The notes beneath the pieces are model-generated. The model saw nothing but the letters and a program-made list of their open reading frames with translations. It searched no databases and was not told the origin of the DNA. From Mycolicibacterium sp. lyk4-40-TYG-92 (GTDB lineage Bacteria; Actinomycetota; Actinomycetes; Mycobacteriales; Mycobacteriaceae), in contig NZ_JARVRX010000011.1 of the NCBI RefSeq assembly GCF_030209435.1, positions 1-64,000 of the forward strand: a DNA stretch of 64,000 bases, given 5' to 3'. This document shows, piece by piece, positions 53,512-61,958 of this stretch (within the stretch, counting starts at the first letter, position 1; each line of letters begins with the position of its first letter). The position numbers and the translations under genes are program-made.

Positions 53512-54369
53512 GTGCCGGAAATGGATCGTCGAAACATGATGCGCGCGTCGGGGCTCGGCCTGTTGGCCGCCGCCGCGATGCCGTCCCCCGCCGCTCTCGC
53601 GGATTCCCAACCGGGCAGCTCGCCCACTCCGCCGCTGGCCCCGCAGCCGGCTGCACAACCACAGTCCTACATCTTCCACGACGAGTTCGACGGCCCCGCC
53701 GGTTCGCGGCCCGACCCGGCCAAGTGGAACATCTCCCCTGCGCGCGAGACCATCAAGAACCCGGTGTTCTGGGACCGCCCGGAGAACATGGGCCAGTACC
53801 GCGACGACCGGGAGCACGTCTTCCTGGACGGCAAGGGCAACCTGGTCATCCGCGCCACGCGCGACGGCAATGGGAAATACACGAGCGGCAAGGTCTTCGG
53901 CACCTTCTGGGGCGGTATCAACACCACCTGGGAAGCCCGGATCAAGTTCAACTGCCTGACCAACGGTTGCTGGCCGGCCTGGTGGCTGTCCAACGACCAC
54001 CCCGTCGTCGGCGGCGAGATCGACCTGGCCGAGTGGTACGGCAACGGTGAATGGCCGTCGGGCACCACGGTGCACGCCCGGTCGGACGGCACGTCGTTCG
54101 ACACGCACCCGCATCCGATCGACGGTGGCTGGCACACCTGGCGCGTCACCTGGAACGACGCCGGCATCTCGTTCTGGCAGGACTACGTCGAGGGCATGCA
54201 GCCGTACTTCTATGTGCCGGCCAACTCGCTGGATGACTGGCCGTTCAACCTGCCCGGCTACTCGGTGTTCCCGGTCCTGAACCTGGCGGTGGCCGGTTCC
54301 GGTGGCGGCGACCCCAAGGGCGGCAGCTACCCGGCCGAGATGCTCGTCGACTACGTGCGCGTCTGGTAA
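53512..54369 (+). CDS. Tat-exported GH16 endo-1,3-beta-glucanase-like protein
   Basis: The 285-residue glycoside hydrolase family 16 protein has a Tat-type signal (MDRRNMMRASGLGLLAAAAM). The catalytic motif EIDLAEW places Glu169, Asp171 and Glu174. FHDEFDGPAGS starts the jelly-roll and MLVDYVRVW ends it. It is close to M. tuberculosis Rv0315, a secreted antigen of this family. GTG at 53512 matches that N-terminus; ATG at 53521 is an alternative. A UUCG-loop terminator follows. Confidence 0.9.
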   Translation: MPEMDRRNMMRASGLGLLAAAAMPSPAALADSQPGSSPTPPLAPQPAAQPQSYIFHDEFDGPAGSRPDPAKWNISPARETIKNPVFWDRPENMGQYRDDREHVFLDGKGNLVIRATRDGNGKYTSGKVFGTFWGGINTTWEARIKFNCLTNGCWPAWWLSNDHPVVGGEIDLAEWYGNGEWPSGTTVHARSDGTSFDTHPHPIDGGWHTWRVTWNDAGISFWQDYVEGMQPYFYVPANSLDDWPFNLPGYSVFPVLNLAVAGSGGGDPKGGSYPAEMLVDYVRVW

Positions 54370-54385
54370 CCCTCCAACAACTGTC

Positions 54386-54413
54386 AATGGGCCCCGCTTC
54401 GGCGGGGCCCATT
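54386..54413. terminator. Intrinsic terminator, 12-bp stem with TTCG loop
   Basis: AATGGGCCCCGC (54386-54397) pairs with 54402-54413 over TTCG. It lies 16 nt after the GH16 stop and 30 nt before the convergent methyltransferase stop, and serves both directions. Confidence 0.85.
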
Positions 54414-54443
54414 CTCATTGCGCCCGCTATTGCGGCCCCCGGC

Positions 54444-55307
54444 TTATTGCGGTCCGCGGCCGCGGAACGTGGTGCCGGCGCGCTCCAGCAGTCCGCGCAC
54501 TCGCGTGATGCCGTAGCCGGTCTCCTCGGCGAGCTGGCGGATGCTCTCGCCGTTCTCGTAGCGGATACGCAGTTCCTTGCCGATGCGTTCGGCGGTGTTC
54601 GGGTCCAGCCTGACGTGCTTGGTCACCGGTGGGACGTCGATCGCGCCGCCGGCATAGCCCCTGTGCACCTGGCCGCGTGGCGTGACGTCGGCGGCGGACT
54701 CGTCGCCCCATGCGGTCCAGCCCGGCTGCGGATGCCGGGCGAACAGTTCCAGATACGGCCCGGGGGAGCAGGCCTCGATGAACCCGTACTGCTCGTCGGG
54801 CTTGCGGGAATGCTCGCGCTTGCGGGTCTCGATCATGTTGACCTGGCTGCGGGCGTGCGGCAGTGTGCGCATGCTGCCGCGCACGCCGAACAGGATGATC
54901 TCGGTGACGTTGCGGAAGTAGAAGCCCACTCCGCGGCCGTCGGGCCCGCCGTCCTTGCGCCGCTTGGCCCAGATGACGTTGGAGACGTAGCGATAGCCCC
55001 ACGCCTCCATGACGCGCAATCCCTCGGGCAGCAGCGCGTTGGGTACCCACAGGTACAGGTGCGAGTCACGGGCGGCGACGGTGGACACCGGGATGTCGCA
55101 GATGGCCTCGAGATCGAGCGTGGAGTAGCGGTCCAGGCGCCGGTGCTCCGGCGCGACCTTGCCGGTACGGTTGGTGAAACGCCAAGGGGGATCGGCCAAT
55201 ACGGTCTTCCAGCCGCCGTCGACGGTGGGCAGCGGCGGCGGCGCGGCGATATCGCGCAGGGGGGCGGCCTTCGACTCGGCGCCGGCCTGGTCGCTGCGTT
55301 TCGCCAC
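54444..55307 (-). CDS. MT-A70 family adenine methyltransferase with C-terminal HTH
   Basis: The 287-residue protein is the modification enzyme of the adjacent restriction gene. The catalytic DPPW motif is at residues 39-42; NVIWAKRR and FRNVTEIILFGVRGS follow in the Rossmann core, as in the MT-A70 N6-adenine family. The C-terminal 50 residues (RIRYENGESIRQLAEETGY, then RVRGLLERAG) form a helix-turn-helix of a type widespread in actinobacteria, suggesting DNA-binding autoregulation. GTG at 55307 has AGGAG 8 nt upstream. Confidence 0.88.
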   Translation of the reverse strand: MAKRSDQAGAESKAAPLRDIAAPPPLPTVDGGWKTVLADPPWRFTNRTGKVAPEHRRLDRYSTLDLEAICDIPVSTVAARDSHLYLWVPNALLPEGLRVMEAWGYRYVSNVIWAKRRKDGGPDGRGVGFYFRNVTEIILFGVRGSMRTLPHARSQVNMIETRKREHSRKPDEQYGFIEACSPGPYLELFARHPQPGWTAWGDESAADVTPRGQVHRGYAGGAIDVPPVTKHVRLDPNTAERIGKELRIRYENGESIRQLAEETGYGITRVRGLLERAGTTFRGRGPQ

Positions 55308-55330
55308 GTTGTCACTCCTACCTTCGAATT

Positions 55331-55355
55331 AGATCTTTTCGAACGGAGAAGATCT
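55331..55355. promoter_or_regulatory. Two AGATCT sites in the R-M intergenic gap
   Basis: AGATCT at 55331-55336 and at 55350-55355 lie within the 79-bp gap between the restriction and methyltransferase genes. The flanks repeat too: TTCGAA precedes each, at 55323 and 55338. The second site is the core of the 10-bp palindrome GAAGATCTTC. AGATCT is the BglII recognition sequence; these sites may allow methylation-sensitive or HTH-mediated control. Confidence 0.6.
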
Positions 55356-55386
55356 TCACGAAATCGTAGGCGATGGCACCGACAGG

Positions 55387-56142
55387 TCAGGCCTCCCAGA
55401 GGCCGATGTCGTCAGTTGTGTCGGGAGCCGCCGGGTCCGGGGCCGCATTGTCCGGGACGTGGTCGGCCCACGTGCGGGCGCAGATCGCGACCGCCAGCAG
55501 CGGGCAGCCGCCACTGTCGCCGCGCTGCATCCGCGGCCGCAGCTTCTCGGTGTTGGTGGTGGTCGTGGTGGCCAGGATGCGGCGGGCGCGCTCGTCGTCC
55601 ATGCCGGCTTCGATGCCCAGCCGGTAGCCCAAGGTGCGCAGGTCGGTCTGGGTGCGGGTGATGATGACGGCGACGTCGATCAACGCCGCGTCGTACAGCG
55701 CGCGGTAGGCGCTCAAGTCACGATCGAGGTTGCCGTCCTTGGCGTTCCACTCCACGTCCAGCGCCAGGCGGTCGACGAAGTTGTCGACCTTGTAGCCCTC
55801 GTTGAACACCTCGGTGTCCTCCAAGGTCGGATGCACCTCACCCGCCGGCTTGTGCGGCATCTTGCGGAGCTCCAGGCGGATGCGGGTATCCACCCGCGCT
55901 TCACGCCAGCCCTTGTTGCGGAAGGCGGTGTTGAGCCGGGCCGCGAGCTCGGTTTCCTGGCCACCAGGTTGCACGAGATCGTCGGTGCGGAGCTGGAATT
56001 CGTCCAGGGCCGTGAGGAGCTCGTCGAACCGCTGCGGGTTGGTGGCGGCCAGGATCGCGGCCGCGTTGCGGGTTTCGATGAACTCGTAGCGATCGCGGAT
56101 ATGCGTCGGCAGCACGCGGGCGTACGAGTCCGTCAGATCCAC
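55387..56142 (-). CDS. BglII-family type II restriction endonuclease
   Basis: The 251-residue protein matches the BglII endonuclease family (PF09195-like). The PD-(D/E)xK-type core is DVEWNAKDGNLDRDLSAYR, with Asp129, Glu131 and Lys135 as likely metal and catalytic residues. It also has YEFIETRNAAAIL near the start. The neighbouring methyltransferase and two AGATCT sites support specificity for AGATCT or a variant. GTG at 56142 is the likely start. The C-terminal 60 residues are a low-complexity tail. Confidence 0.85.
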   Translation of the reverse strand: MDLTDSYARVLPTHIRDRYEFIETRNAAAILAATNPQRFDELLTALDEFQLRTDDLVQPGGQETELAARLNTAFRNKGWREARVDTRIRLELRKMPHKPAGEVHPTLEDTEVFNEGYKVDNFVDRLALDVEWNAKDGNLDRDLSAYRALYDAALIDVAVIITRTQTDLRTLGYRLGIEAGMDDERARRILATTTTTNTEKLRPRMQRGDSGGCPLLAVAICARTWADHVPDNAAPDPAAPDTTDDIGLWEA

Positions 56143-56163
56143 GGGGCGACGGTAGCAGTGCGG

Positions 56164-56604
56164 TCAGCGGCGGAGTACGACCTCCAGTTGTTCGGCCGTG
56201 CGTGCCCAGCCGTTGTGGAAATTGTCGTATTCGTGGGACGGCAGGAGCGAGTGCTCGATCTCCATCAGCGTCTCGCCGTCGCCGTGGGGTTGGAAGGTGA
56301 CGTTGACGACGCTGGCCATCGTCGGGTCGGGCCAGTTCGAATTGCTCCACGTGAAACGCAGCAGGCGCGGGCGGTCGATCTCCAGGAAGTGCCCGATGAT
56401 CAGGACGATGGTGCCCGTGGCGTCGTGGTCGACGTCGAACTGCAGCTTGCCGCCGACATGGGGTTCGACGGTGATGGCGACGCACCGGGACGGGCGTGGG
56501 CACATCCAGTCCATCAGCGACTCGACGTCGAGCCACTCGCCGAACACCACGTCGGGAACTGCCGGCATGACGCGCTGCACGCGCACGGTCACAGGTTCGG
56601 TCAT
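56164..56604 (-). CDS. SRPBCC/AHSA1-type domain protein
   Basis: The 146-residue START-like protein is a helix-grip fold with MTEPVTVRVQRVMPAVPDVVF, LMDWMCPRPSRCVAITVEPHVGGKLQFDV (shown in parts) and HNGWARTAEQLEVVL, typical of AHSA1/SRPBCC proteins paired with ArsR regulators. It may bind a hydrophobic ligand. ATG at 56604 overlaps the ArsR stop (ATGA). The function is unknown. Confidence 0.85.
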   Translation of the reverse strand: MTEPVTVRVQRVMPAVPDVVFGEWLDVESLMDWMCPRPSRCVAITVEPHVGGKLQFDVDHDATGTIVLIIGHFLEIDRPRLLRFTWSNSNWPDPTMASVVNVTFQPHGDGETLMEIEHSLLPSHEYDNFHNGWARTAEQLEVVLRR

Positions 56605-56933
56605 TGGCCATTTCCTTTGCGGCGTAAGCGGTCTGCGAGCGCGTCGGCCCGGACCGACCAGAAATTGGATTGTTCGTTGATCCACTGCTGTGCCATGGTC
56701 AGCCCGTCGGGGCGGAGCGACACCCACCGTTCGCGGCCGCGGACATCGCGTTGCACGAGGCCCGCCGACTCCAGCACGCCGATATGCCGCGAGACGCCGG
56801 CGAACGTCATGGGCAGCGGGGCGGCCAGGTCGGTGATGCGCGCATCGCCTTGCCGCAGAGCCTCGAGCAGCCATCGGCGCGTCGGATCGGCCAGGGCGGC
56901 ATAGGCCCGGTCCAGCAGCTGATCTTCAACCAT
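56601..56933 (-). CDS. ArsR family transcriptional regulator
   Basis: The 110-residue winged-helix protein has the ArsR core ALADPTRRWLLEALRQGDARITDLAAPL and MTFAGVSRHIGVLESAGLV. It lacks the Cys metal sites of ArsR/SmtB sensors and belongs to the group paired with SRPBCC genes. It is divergent from a DUF899 gene with an 86-bp gap that holds AT-rich promoter DNA. Confidence 0.9.
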   Translation of the reverse strand: MVEDQLLDRAYAALADPTRRWLLEALRQGDARITDLAAPLPMTFAGVSRHIGVLESAGLVQRDVRGRERWVSLRPDGLTMAQQWINEQSNFWSVRADALADRLRRKGNGQ

Positions 56934-57019
56934 CTTGTTGACTATAGCGACGGATCGTGCTCTCCTGGAATAGTGATATTCAACAAGTTTGTTTAATGAT
57001 TCTGTTGGGGAGGGACGCC

Positions 57020-57778
57020 ATGCAGAAACCCGAGATCGTGTCGGCGGCCGAGTGGGACGCCGCGCTGGAGAAGATGCTCGTCGCAGAGAAGGAATGGACC
57101 CGACAGCGGGACCAACTGGCCGCGATGCGCCGCCGTATGCCGTGGACGCCGGTCACGAAGGACTACACCTTCGTCGGCCCGGACGGTGAGCTGAGTCTGG
57201 TCGAATTGTTCGATGGGCGAAGGCAACTCGTCATCTATCGGGCATTTTTCGAGGAGGGTGTGCAGGGCTGGCCCGAGCACGCCTGCCGGGGTTGCTCGAT
57301 GATCGCCGACAACGTCGGGCATGTGGCCCATCTGAACGCGCGCGACACGACGCTGGCGTTCGCCTCGCGCGCGCCGCAGCCCGACATCGCGCGCATGACG
57401 GCCCGGATGGGCTGGAAAATGCCCTGGTACACCATCACCGACGACTTCGACGTCGACTTCGGTGTGCACGAATGGCACGGCACCAACGCCTTCATTCGTG
57501 ACGGGGACACCGTCTACCGCACCTACTTCATCAACAACCGCGGCGACGAAGCGCTGGGTACCTCGTGGAGCTATCTCGACATGACGGCGCTCGGCCGCCA
57601 GGAGACCTGGGAGGATTCCCCGCCCGGATACCCGCAAGACCCGCCTTACGAATGGTGGGACTGGCGCGACACCTACGGCGAGCACCAGCCGTCCCGCTGG
57701 TTCGGCGACCCCGATCCCAGCAAGCCCGACGATCCCCGTCCGCCGCGCACAGAAGGGTGTGCCTCCTGTGAGCGATGA
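57020..57778 (+). CDS. DUF899 thioredoxin-like protein
   Basis: The 252-residue protein matches the DUF899 family. It starts PEIVSAAEWDAALEKMLVAEKE, has WPEHACRGCSMIADNVGHVAHL (a thioredoxin-like CxxC) and ends ...GCASCER with a second CxxC. Redox chemistry is likely; no substrate is known. It is divergent from the ArsR gene, and overlaps the downstream gene by 11 nt. ATG at 57020 follows GGGGAGGGA. Confidence 0.85.
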   Translation: MQKPEIVSAAEWDAALEKMLVAEKEWTRQRDQLAAMRRRMPWTPVTKDYTFVGPDGELSLVELFDGRRQLVIYRAFFEEGVQGWPEHACRGCSMIADNVGHVAHLNARDTTLAFASRAPQPDIARMTARMGWKMPWYTITDDFDVDFGVHEWHGTNAFIRDGDTVYRTYFINNRGDEALGTSWSYLDMTALGRQETWEDSPPGYPQDPPYEWWDWRDTYGEHQPSRWFGDPDPSKPDDPRPPRTEGCASCER

Positions 57779-58424
57779 ACCTGACCTCGCGGGTCTTTAT
57801 CAGCAGACCATGGACCGCGTCGTCGAATTGGTCAGTGCGCCGGATGCCTCGGTCGGCGCGGCGGTCGCCGCCTGCCCCGGCTGGTCGGTGCGAGATGTGT
57901 TGGCCCATATGGCCGGTGTCGCACAGGACTGGGCCGTAGGACGACGGCTCGCCCCGCCCTCCGATGAGCAGACGGCGGCCCAGGTGGCCCGGTTCGATGG
58001 ACGCGACGTGGATGACATCGTGCGAGTGTGGGGCGAGGCGGCTGCCGCACTGCCGCGGCTCGCGCAGGCGGGTGTGGCCCCGCCGCTCGGGGACATCGTC
58101 GTCCATGAGCACGACATCCGTGACGCACTCGGGCGCCCGGGCTCGCGGGATTCTGCTGCGCTGCAATGTATTTCCGACCAGCTGCTGCGCAAGTTGGAGA
58201 CGCCGGTGCCGGTGCGAATCGTTGTCGAGGATGGTGACTACCGGTGCGGTCCGGATGGTGAGTCGGTGATCGAGCTGAAGACCACGCGATTCGAAGCGGT
58301 CCGCTGGCGCACGGGCCGACGCAGTCGCAGCCAGATGGCGGCCATGGCGTGGTCCGGCGACCCCGAGCCGGTACTCGATCACCTGTATCTGTTCGGACCC
58401 GCCGGCGCGGATGTGGTTGAGTGA
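57768..58424 (+). CDS. Mycothiol-dependent maleylpyruvate isomerase-like protein
   Basis: The 218-residue protein has an MDMPI/DinB-like N-terminal domain (CPGWSVRDVLAHMAGVAQDWAVG) with metal-ligand His candidates at LAHMAG and IVVHEHDIRDALGRPG. Such proteins use mycothiol, the actinobacterial low-molecular-weight thiol, for isomerase or transferase reactions. GTG at 57768 lies inside the end of the DUF899 gene, which indicates coupling. The substrate is unknown. Confidence 0.85.
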   Translation: MSDEPDLAGLYQQTMDRVVELVSAPDASVGAAVAACPGWSVRDVLAHMAGVAQDWAVGRRLAPPSDEQTAAQVARFDGRDVDDIVRVWGEAAAALPRLAQAGVAPPLGDIVVHEHDIRDALGRPGSRDSAALQCISDQLLRKLETPVPVRIVVEDGDYRCGPDGESVIELKTTRFEAVRWRTGRRSRSQMAAMAWSGDPEPVLDHLYLFGPAGADVVE

Positions 58425-58506
58425 AGGACGGGGATATCGGTTGCCGCGTCGTCAATCAATCGGCGTCGCTGAGTTTGCCGAATAGATCAATTGCCGTGCG
58501 GTCGAG

Positions 58507-58532
58507 AAAGGAATACGTACGTACGTACCTTT
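58507..58532. promoter_or_regulatory. ACGT tandem/dyad element upstream of PE-PPE esterase
   Basis: TACGTACGTACGTA (58514-58527) is self-complementary and flanked by AAAGG and CCTTT, giving an imperfect 26-bp dyad. It lies 143 bp upstream of the esterase start in a 250-bp gap that otherwise shows nothing definite. It may be an operator or part of the promoter. Confidence 0.4.
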
Positions 58533-58674
58533 AAAAAGCGCCGTAAGTAGTCTTGTCTTCGTTGCGCTTGACGTGGTTGCTGTGAACTTCCGTAATGTCT
58601 CGACTTTTTGCCCTGGAGGCGATATATGCCGACGTAGCGTATTTGCCACTTGATCGCCGTCGGGAGGGGCTGAC

Positions 58675-60486
58675 ATGCGCCGGTTGATGGGTTCTTTGGC
58701 AATAGTTATGACGGCTGTGTTGGGATCGATGTTGTTGGTCCTGACATCGGCATTCCTGATACCGGTCGGTTGGGCCGCTGAATTTTCGATCGCTGTTCCC
58801 GGCACCGGGAATCCTACCCCGACAACGGAATTCACCAACCGCGAAGTTTCGAACTTCGTCATCCCGGTGAATCCGACGTGCGCGCTCTACGTCACCTGTA
58901 CGACACCGCAGCAGGTCGATTACTACGCGTCCTTCTGGCCGCTCGTCATCTTCGGTGCCGATCAGTGGCAACAGCCCACCTGGAACGCGTCGGTCAATAG
59001 CGGTATCTACGGGACCAACGGCATATTGGGCCACGGACCGGCGGCCCCGCCGTTCGGCCTCGGCCCGGTGGGCTCTGATAAATACCCCGGCCTGATTCAG
59101 ACCCTGTCCCAGCAGTACTTGAGCGATCCCACTCGTGCCACCGACGATTTCAATGTCACTGGCTACTCGCAGGGCGCGACGGTGGCCAGCTACTTCAAGA
59201 ACATCTATCCCAACCTGGCGACCCAATTCCCCAACATGCCGTTGCCTGCGAAGGACCAGCTGCAGTTTGCGCTCGCAGCCAATCCGCAGCGACCCAATGG
59301 TGGCCTCTTTGTACGGCCTGGACTCTTCGGTCCGTGGACGTTGCCGATCTTCGACGCCACGTTTGGTGTCCCGGCCCGAACGGACGTCGGGATCAAGACC
59401 ACGGACATCGTGATCCAGTACGACGGCGTCTCGGACCTTCCGGCCTACCCGCTCAACGTGCTGGCGGACGTCAATGCGGTAGCGGGCTTGTTCTTCATCC
59501 ATCCGACCTATCCGACGCCGCACGACGCTACGCAGGATGCGAATGGCACCCACCCGTACGGATATTCGGTGACGGACTTCCAGAATGACATCACCCTGGC
59601 GCAGCTGGCTTCTGATTCTGGCCACCCGGGGCTGTGCCCGTCGGCCGTCAATTGCCAGGTGCACGGCGACACGACGTACCTCACGTTCAACACGGTCGAC
59701 CTGCCCATCCTGGCGCCCTTCCGCTATATCGGTGAACAGATCAGCAAGAAAACCGGGTTGCCCGATTTCGTGCGGCCATTCGCGGACCTGATCCAGCCGG
59801 ACCTGAAGGTGCTGATCGAAACCGGATATGACCGAAGCGATTACGGCAAACCCATGCCGTTCCAATTCATCGTCCCGCTGAATCCGGGCAAGGTGCTGAC
59901 ACTCGCACCGGATCTCATCAACTCGACGATTCAAGGCTTCAAAGACTTCGTCGGCGACATCACCGGCACCCGGCCTCCCGGCCTGCCCACACAGGACCCA
60001 TTCGCGACCGCAGTGTCACTGTCGACGCCGGCTGCCAGCATCCCCGCACCGCTCGCGCCGCTTGCGGCGAACGCGACAACGTCGAAGCCGACCAGCAAGG
60101 CACCGCTGGCTCCGAAGACCCTTTCCGCGTCGGTCCCGGGCACGACCTCCGGCACCACGTCATCGGGGACCACGTCGGGCACGACCTCCGGGACGACGAG
60201 TCAAACAGTCGCCGGCACAACCATTTCGGTGAGCGGCAGGGCCAAGTTGACCTCCACGACTGCCATTACCCCGAAGACCGGCTCAAGTTCAACCAGCTCC
60301 GGGTCGACGGCAGGCTCGACCACTTCTGGCTCCACGACGACCGGTTCTACGACGACGGGATCGGCCACAGGCCCCACTTCTTCTGGCTCGACTACCGCAG
60401 GTTCCACGACAACGGGCTCGTCGACCTCGGGTTCGACGACGGGCTCGTCGACCTCGGGCACGACGTCAGTCAGCACCGCGAAGTAA
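58675..60486 (+). CDS. PE-PPE-domain serine esterase with Ser/Thr-rich tail
   Basis: The 603-residue exported protein has a signal peptide (VMTAVLGSMLLVLTSAFLIPVGWA). A PE-PPE (PF08237-like) alpha/beta hydrolase domain covers about residues 40-430, with nucleophile Ser165 in GYSQGA. The tail from about residue 480 is low-complexity STTSGSTTTGS. The PE-PPE name reflects its fusion partner in other genes; here no PE or PPE sequence is present. Relatives are esterases/lipases. GGGAGGGG precedes the ATG. Confidence 0.88.
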   Translation: MRRLMGSLAIVMTAVLGSMLLVLTSAFLIPVGWAAEFSIAVPGTGNPTPTTEFTNREVSNFVIPVNPTCALYVTCTTPQQVDYYASFWPLVIFGADQWQQPTWNASVNSGIYGTNGILGHGPAAPPFGLGPVGSDKYPGLIQTLSQQYLSDPTRATDDFNVTGYSQGATVASYFKNIYPNLATQFPNMPLPAKDQLQFALAANPQRPNGGLFVRPGLFGPWTLPIFDATFGVPARTDVGIKTTDIVIQYDGVSDLPAYPLNVLADVNAVAGLFFIHPTYPTPHDATQDANGTHPYGYSVTDFQNDITLAQLASDSGHPGLCPSAVNCQVHGDTTYLTFNTVDLPILAPFRYIGEQISKKTGLPDFVRPFADLIQPDLKVLIETGYDRSDYGKPMPFQFIVPLNPGKVLTLAPDLINSTIQGFKDFVGDITGTRPPGLPTQDPFATAVSLSTPAASIPAPLAPLAANATTSKPTSKAPLAPKTLSASVPGTTSGTTSSGTTSGTTSGTTSQTVAGTTISVSGRAKLTSTTAITPKTGSSSTSSGSTAGSTTSGSTTTGSTTTGSATGPTSSGSTTAGSTTTGSSTSGSTTGSSTSGTTSVSTAK

Positions 60487-60500
60487 GCTCCGCGCCGATC

Positions 60501-61958
60501 TCAAGTCCAGTCGACCAAACCCAATTCGAGCAGCCGGGTCGCTGCGGCGAGGGTGTCGGTACGAATCTGATCGAGATCGAAACCGGTCGCGTCTGCGGCG
60601 GCAGCGATGAGGTCGCGAAGTGGCCGTTGCCCGTCGAGTTCCAGGATCACCGGCAGTGCCACCGGCGACACCGTGGCGCACACGCTGAGCCCGGGCAGCG
60701 TCCACAGCTGTGTCGGCGCCGGTTCGTACCCGCCGTCACCACGGGACAAGGATTGATCCAACCGGTTGCCCGGCAGCGGCGTCAGTACCGCGTCGAGCAG
60801 GTTGTCCCCGGTCACGCGAGCCAGCCTTCGGCGGTGCGCGAACACCCGCTGAATCTGGTCGCTCGCCGAGCCGGTGGGGGAGCCGGGCATGTCGTCCGTC
60901 CACAGGTTTTCAGCGCCAGAACCATTGCATTGCATGATGATTGCGCCGGTCGTCAGCGCTTCGATGCCCTGGTCGCGGTAGAACTTCAGCCAGCGGTCGA
61001 GGGCGGCCGCGAAATCGGCGGTGGCACGCATGCTCTGCACCAGCCAGGTCTCGGCGTGCTCGACGGGATCATGTGTCGCGAACCGCAGAACCCAAGCGTC
61101 GCAACCTGATCCCGCGAACCACGAGCGCACCGGCGCCACCCAGTCACCGTCTGCCGGATGCGGCCAACTCGCCAGCATCGTGGCCCAGCCGTCGGCGCGC
61201 AGCCGCGGCACGATGTCATGCACCAGCTGTTGGCCCAGGCTGCCGGGCCGGCGGGCCGCCTGCCCGGCATCGCGCCACAAGTACGTGTTGTCGGGCGAGA
61301 TGATGAACGGCGGGTTCACGGTGATCAGGTCGAAGGTCTGTTCGCCGACGGGTTCCAGCAGGCTGCCTTCGCGCCAGCCGACGTTCGTCAGGCCGTTGAG
61401 GCCGGCGCTGAACTCAGCCAGCCGCAAGGCGCGGGTGTTGACGTCGGTGCCCAGCACGGTGGACGCATGGCTGGAAGCCTGGAACGCCTGCACACCGCCG
61501 CCGGTACCGACGTCGAGTGCGTCAACGCCAGGTAGGCGCACCGTGAGATCCGCCAACGTCATCGAGGCCTGCGCGACGGCGACGACGTGGTCTCGACCGG
61601 TCGGACGCCCGTCCTGCCAGTCGTGGGCGACGAGCATGTCGTCGGCCCACCCGATGCACACGGTCGCATGTACCTCGTCGTCGCCGGACGTGAGGAGGCC
61701 GGCGTCGACCAGGTCGTCGAGGGGCAATGGGTGCAGTGCTTCCGCCGCCTCGGCGCTGGGCGCCGCTAAACCAGCCAGGAACAGCCGCACCAGGGTGGCC
61801 AGTGGGCCGGGGTCGAGGCGGTGCGCCAGTCCAACGGCTTCAAGGGGATTCGGCGCGATGCGACCCCCACCGAGCCCGCTCGGCGAGTAGCGCGCAGCAG
61901 CCAGTACCTTGCCGAGGTCCGCGGCGCACTCGAGCAGCCGTGCGCCGGCGGCAGTCAC
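60501..61958 (-). CDS. Class I SAM methyltransferase with NPPF motif
   Basis: The 485-residue protein has a roughly 135-residue N-terminal region, a class I methyltransferase core (SAM motif DVGTGGG at 149-155, catalytic NPPF at 215-218) and a 200-residue C-terminal extension (AENLWTDDMPG). NPPF/Y enzymes methylate planar nitrogens in rRNA bases, DNA adenine or the Gln side chain of release factors. GTG at 61958 overlaps the stop of the upstream exported-protein gene (GTGA), so the two are coupled. Confidence 0.82.
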   Translation of the reverse strand: MTAAGARLLECAADLGKVLAAARYSPSGLGGGRIAPNPLEAVGLAHRLDPGPLATLVRLFLAGLAAPSAEAAEALHPLPLDDLVDAGLLTSGDDEVHATVCIGWADDMLVAHDWQDGRPTGRDHVVAVAQASMTLADLTVRLPGVDALDVGTGGGVQAFQASSHASTVLGTDVNTRALRLAEFSAGLNGLTNVGWREGSLLEPVGEQTFDLITVNPPFIISPDNTYLWRDAGQAARRPGSLGQQLVHDIVPRLRADGWATMLASWPHPADGDWVAPVRSWFAGSGCDAWVLRFATHDPVEHAETWLVQSMRATADFAAALDRWLKFYRDQGIEALTTGAIIMQCNGSGAENLWTDDMPGSPTGSASDQIQRVFAHRRRLARVTGDNLLDAVLTPLPGNRLDQSLSRGDGGYEPAPTQLWTLPGLSVCATVSPVALPVILELDGQRPLRDLIAAAADATGFDLDQIRTDTLAAATRLLELGLVDWT

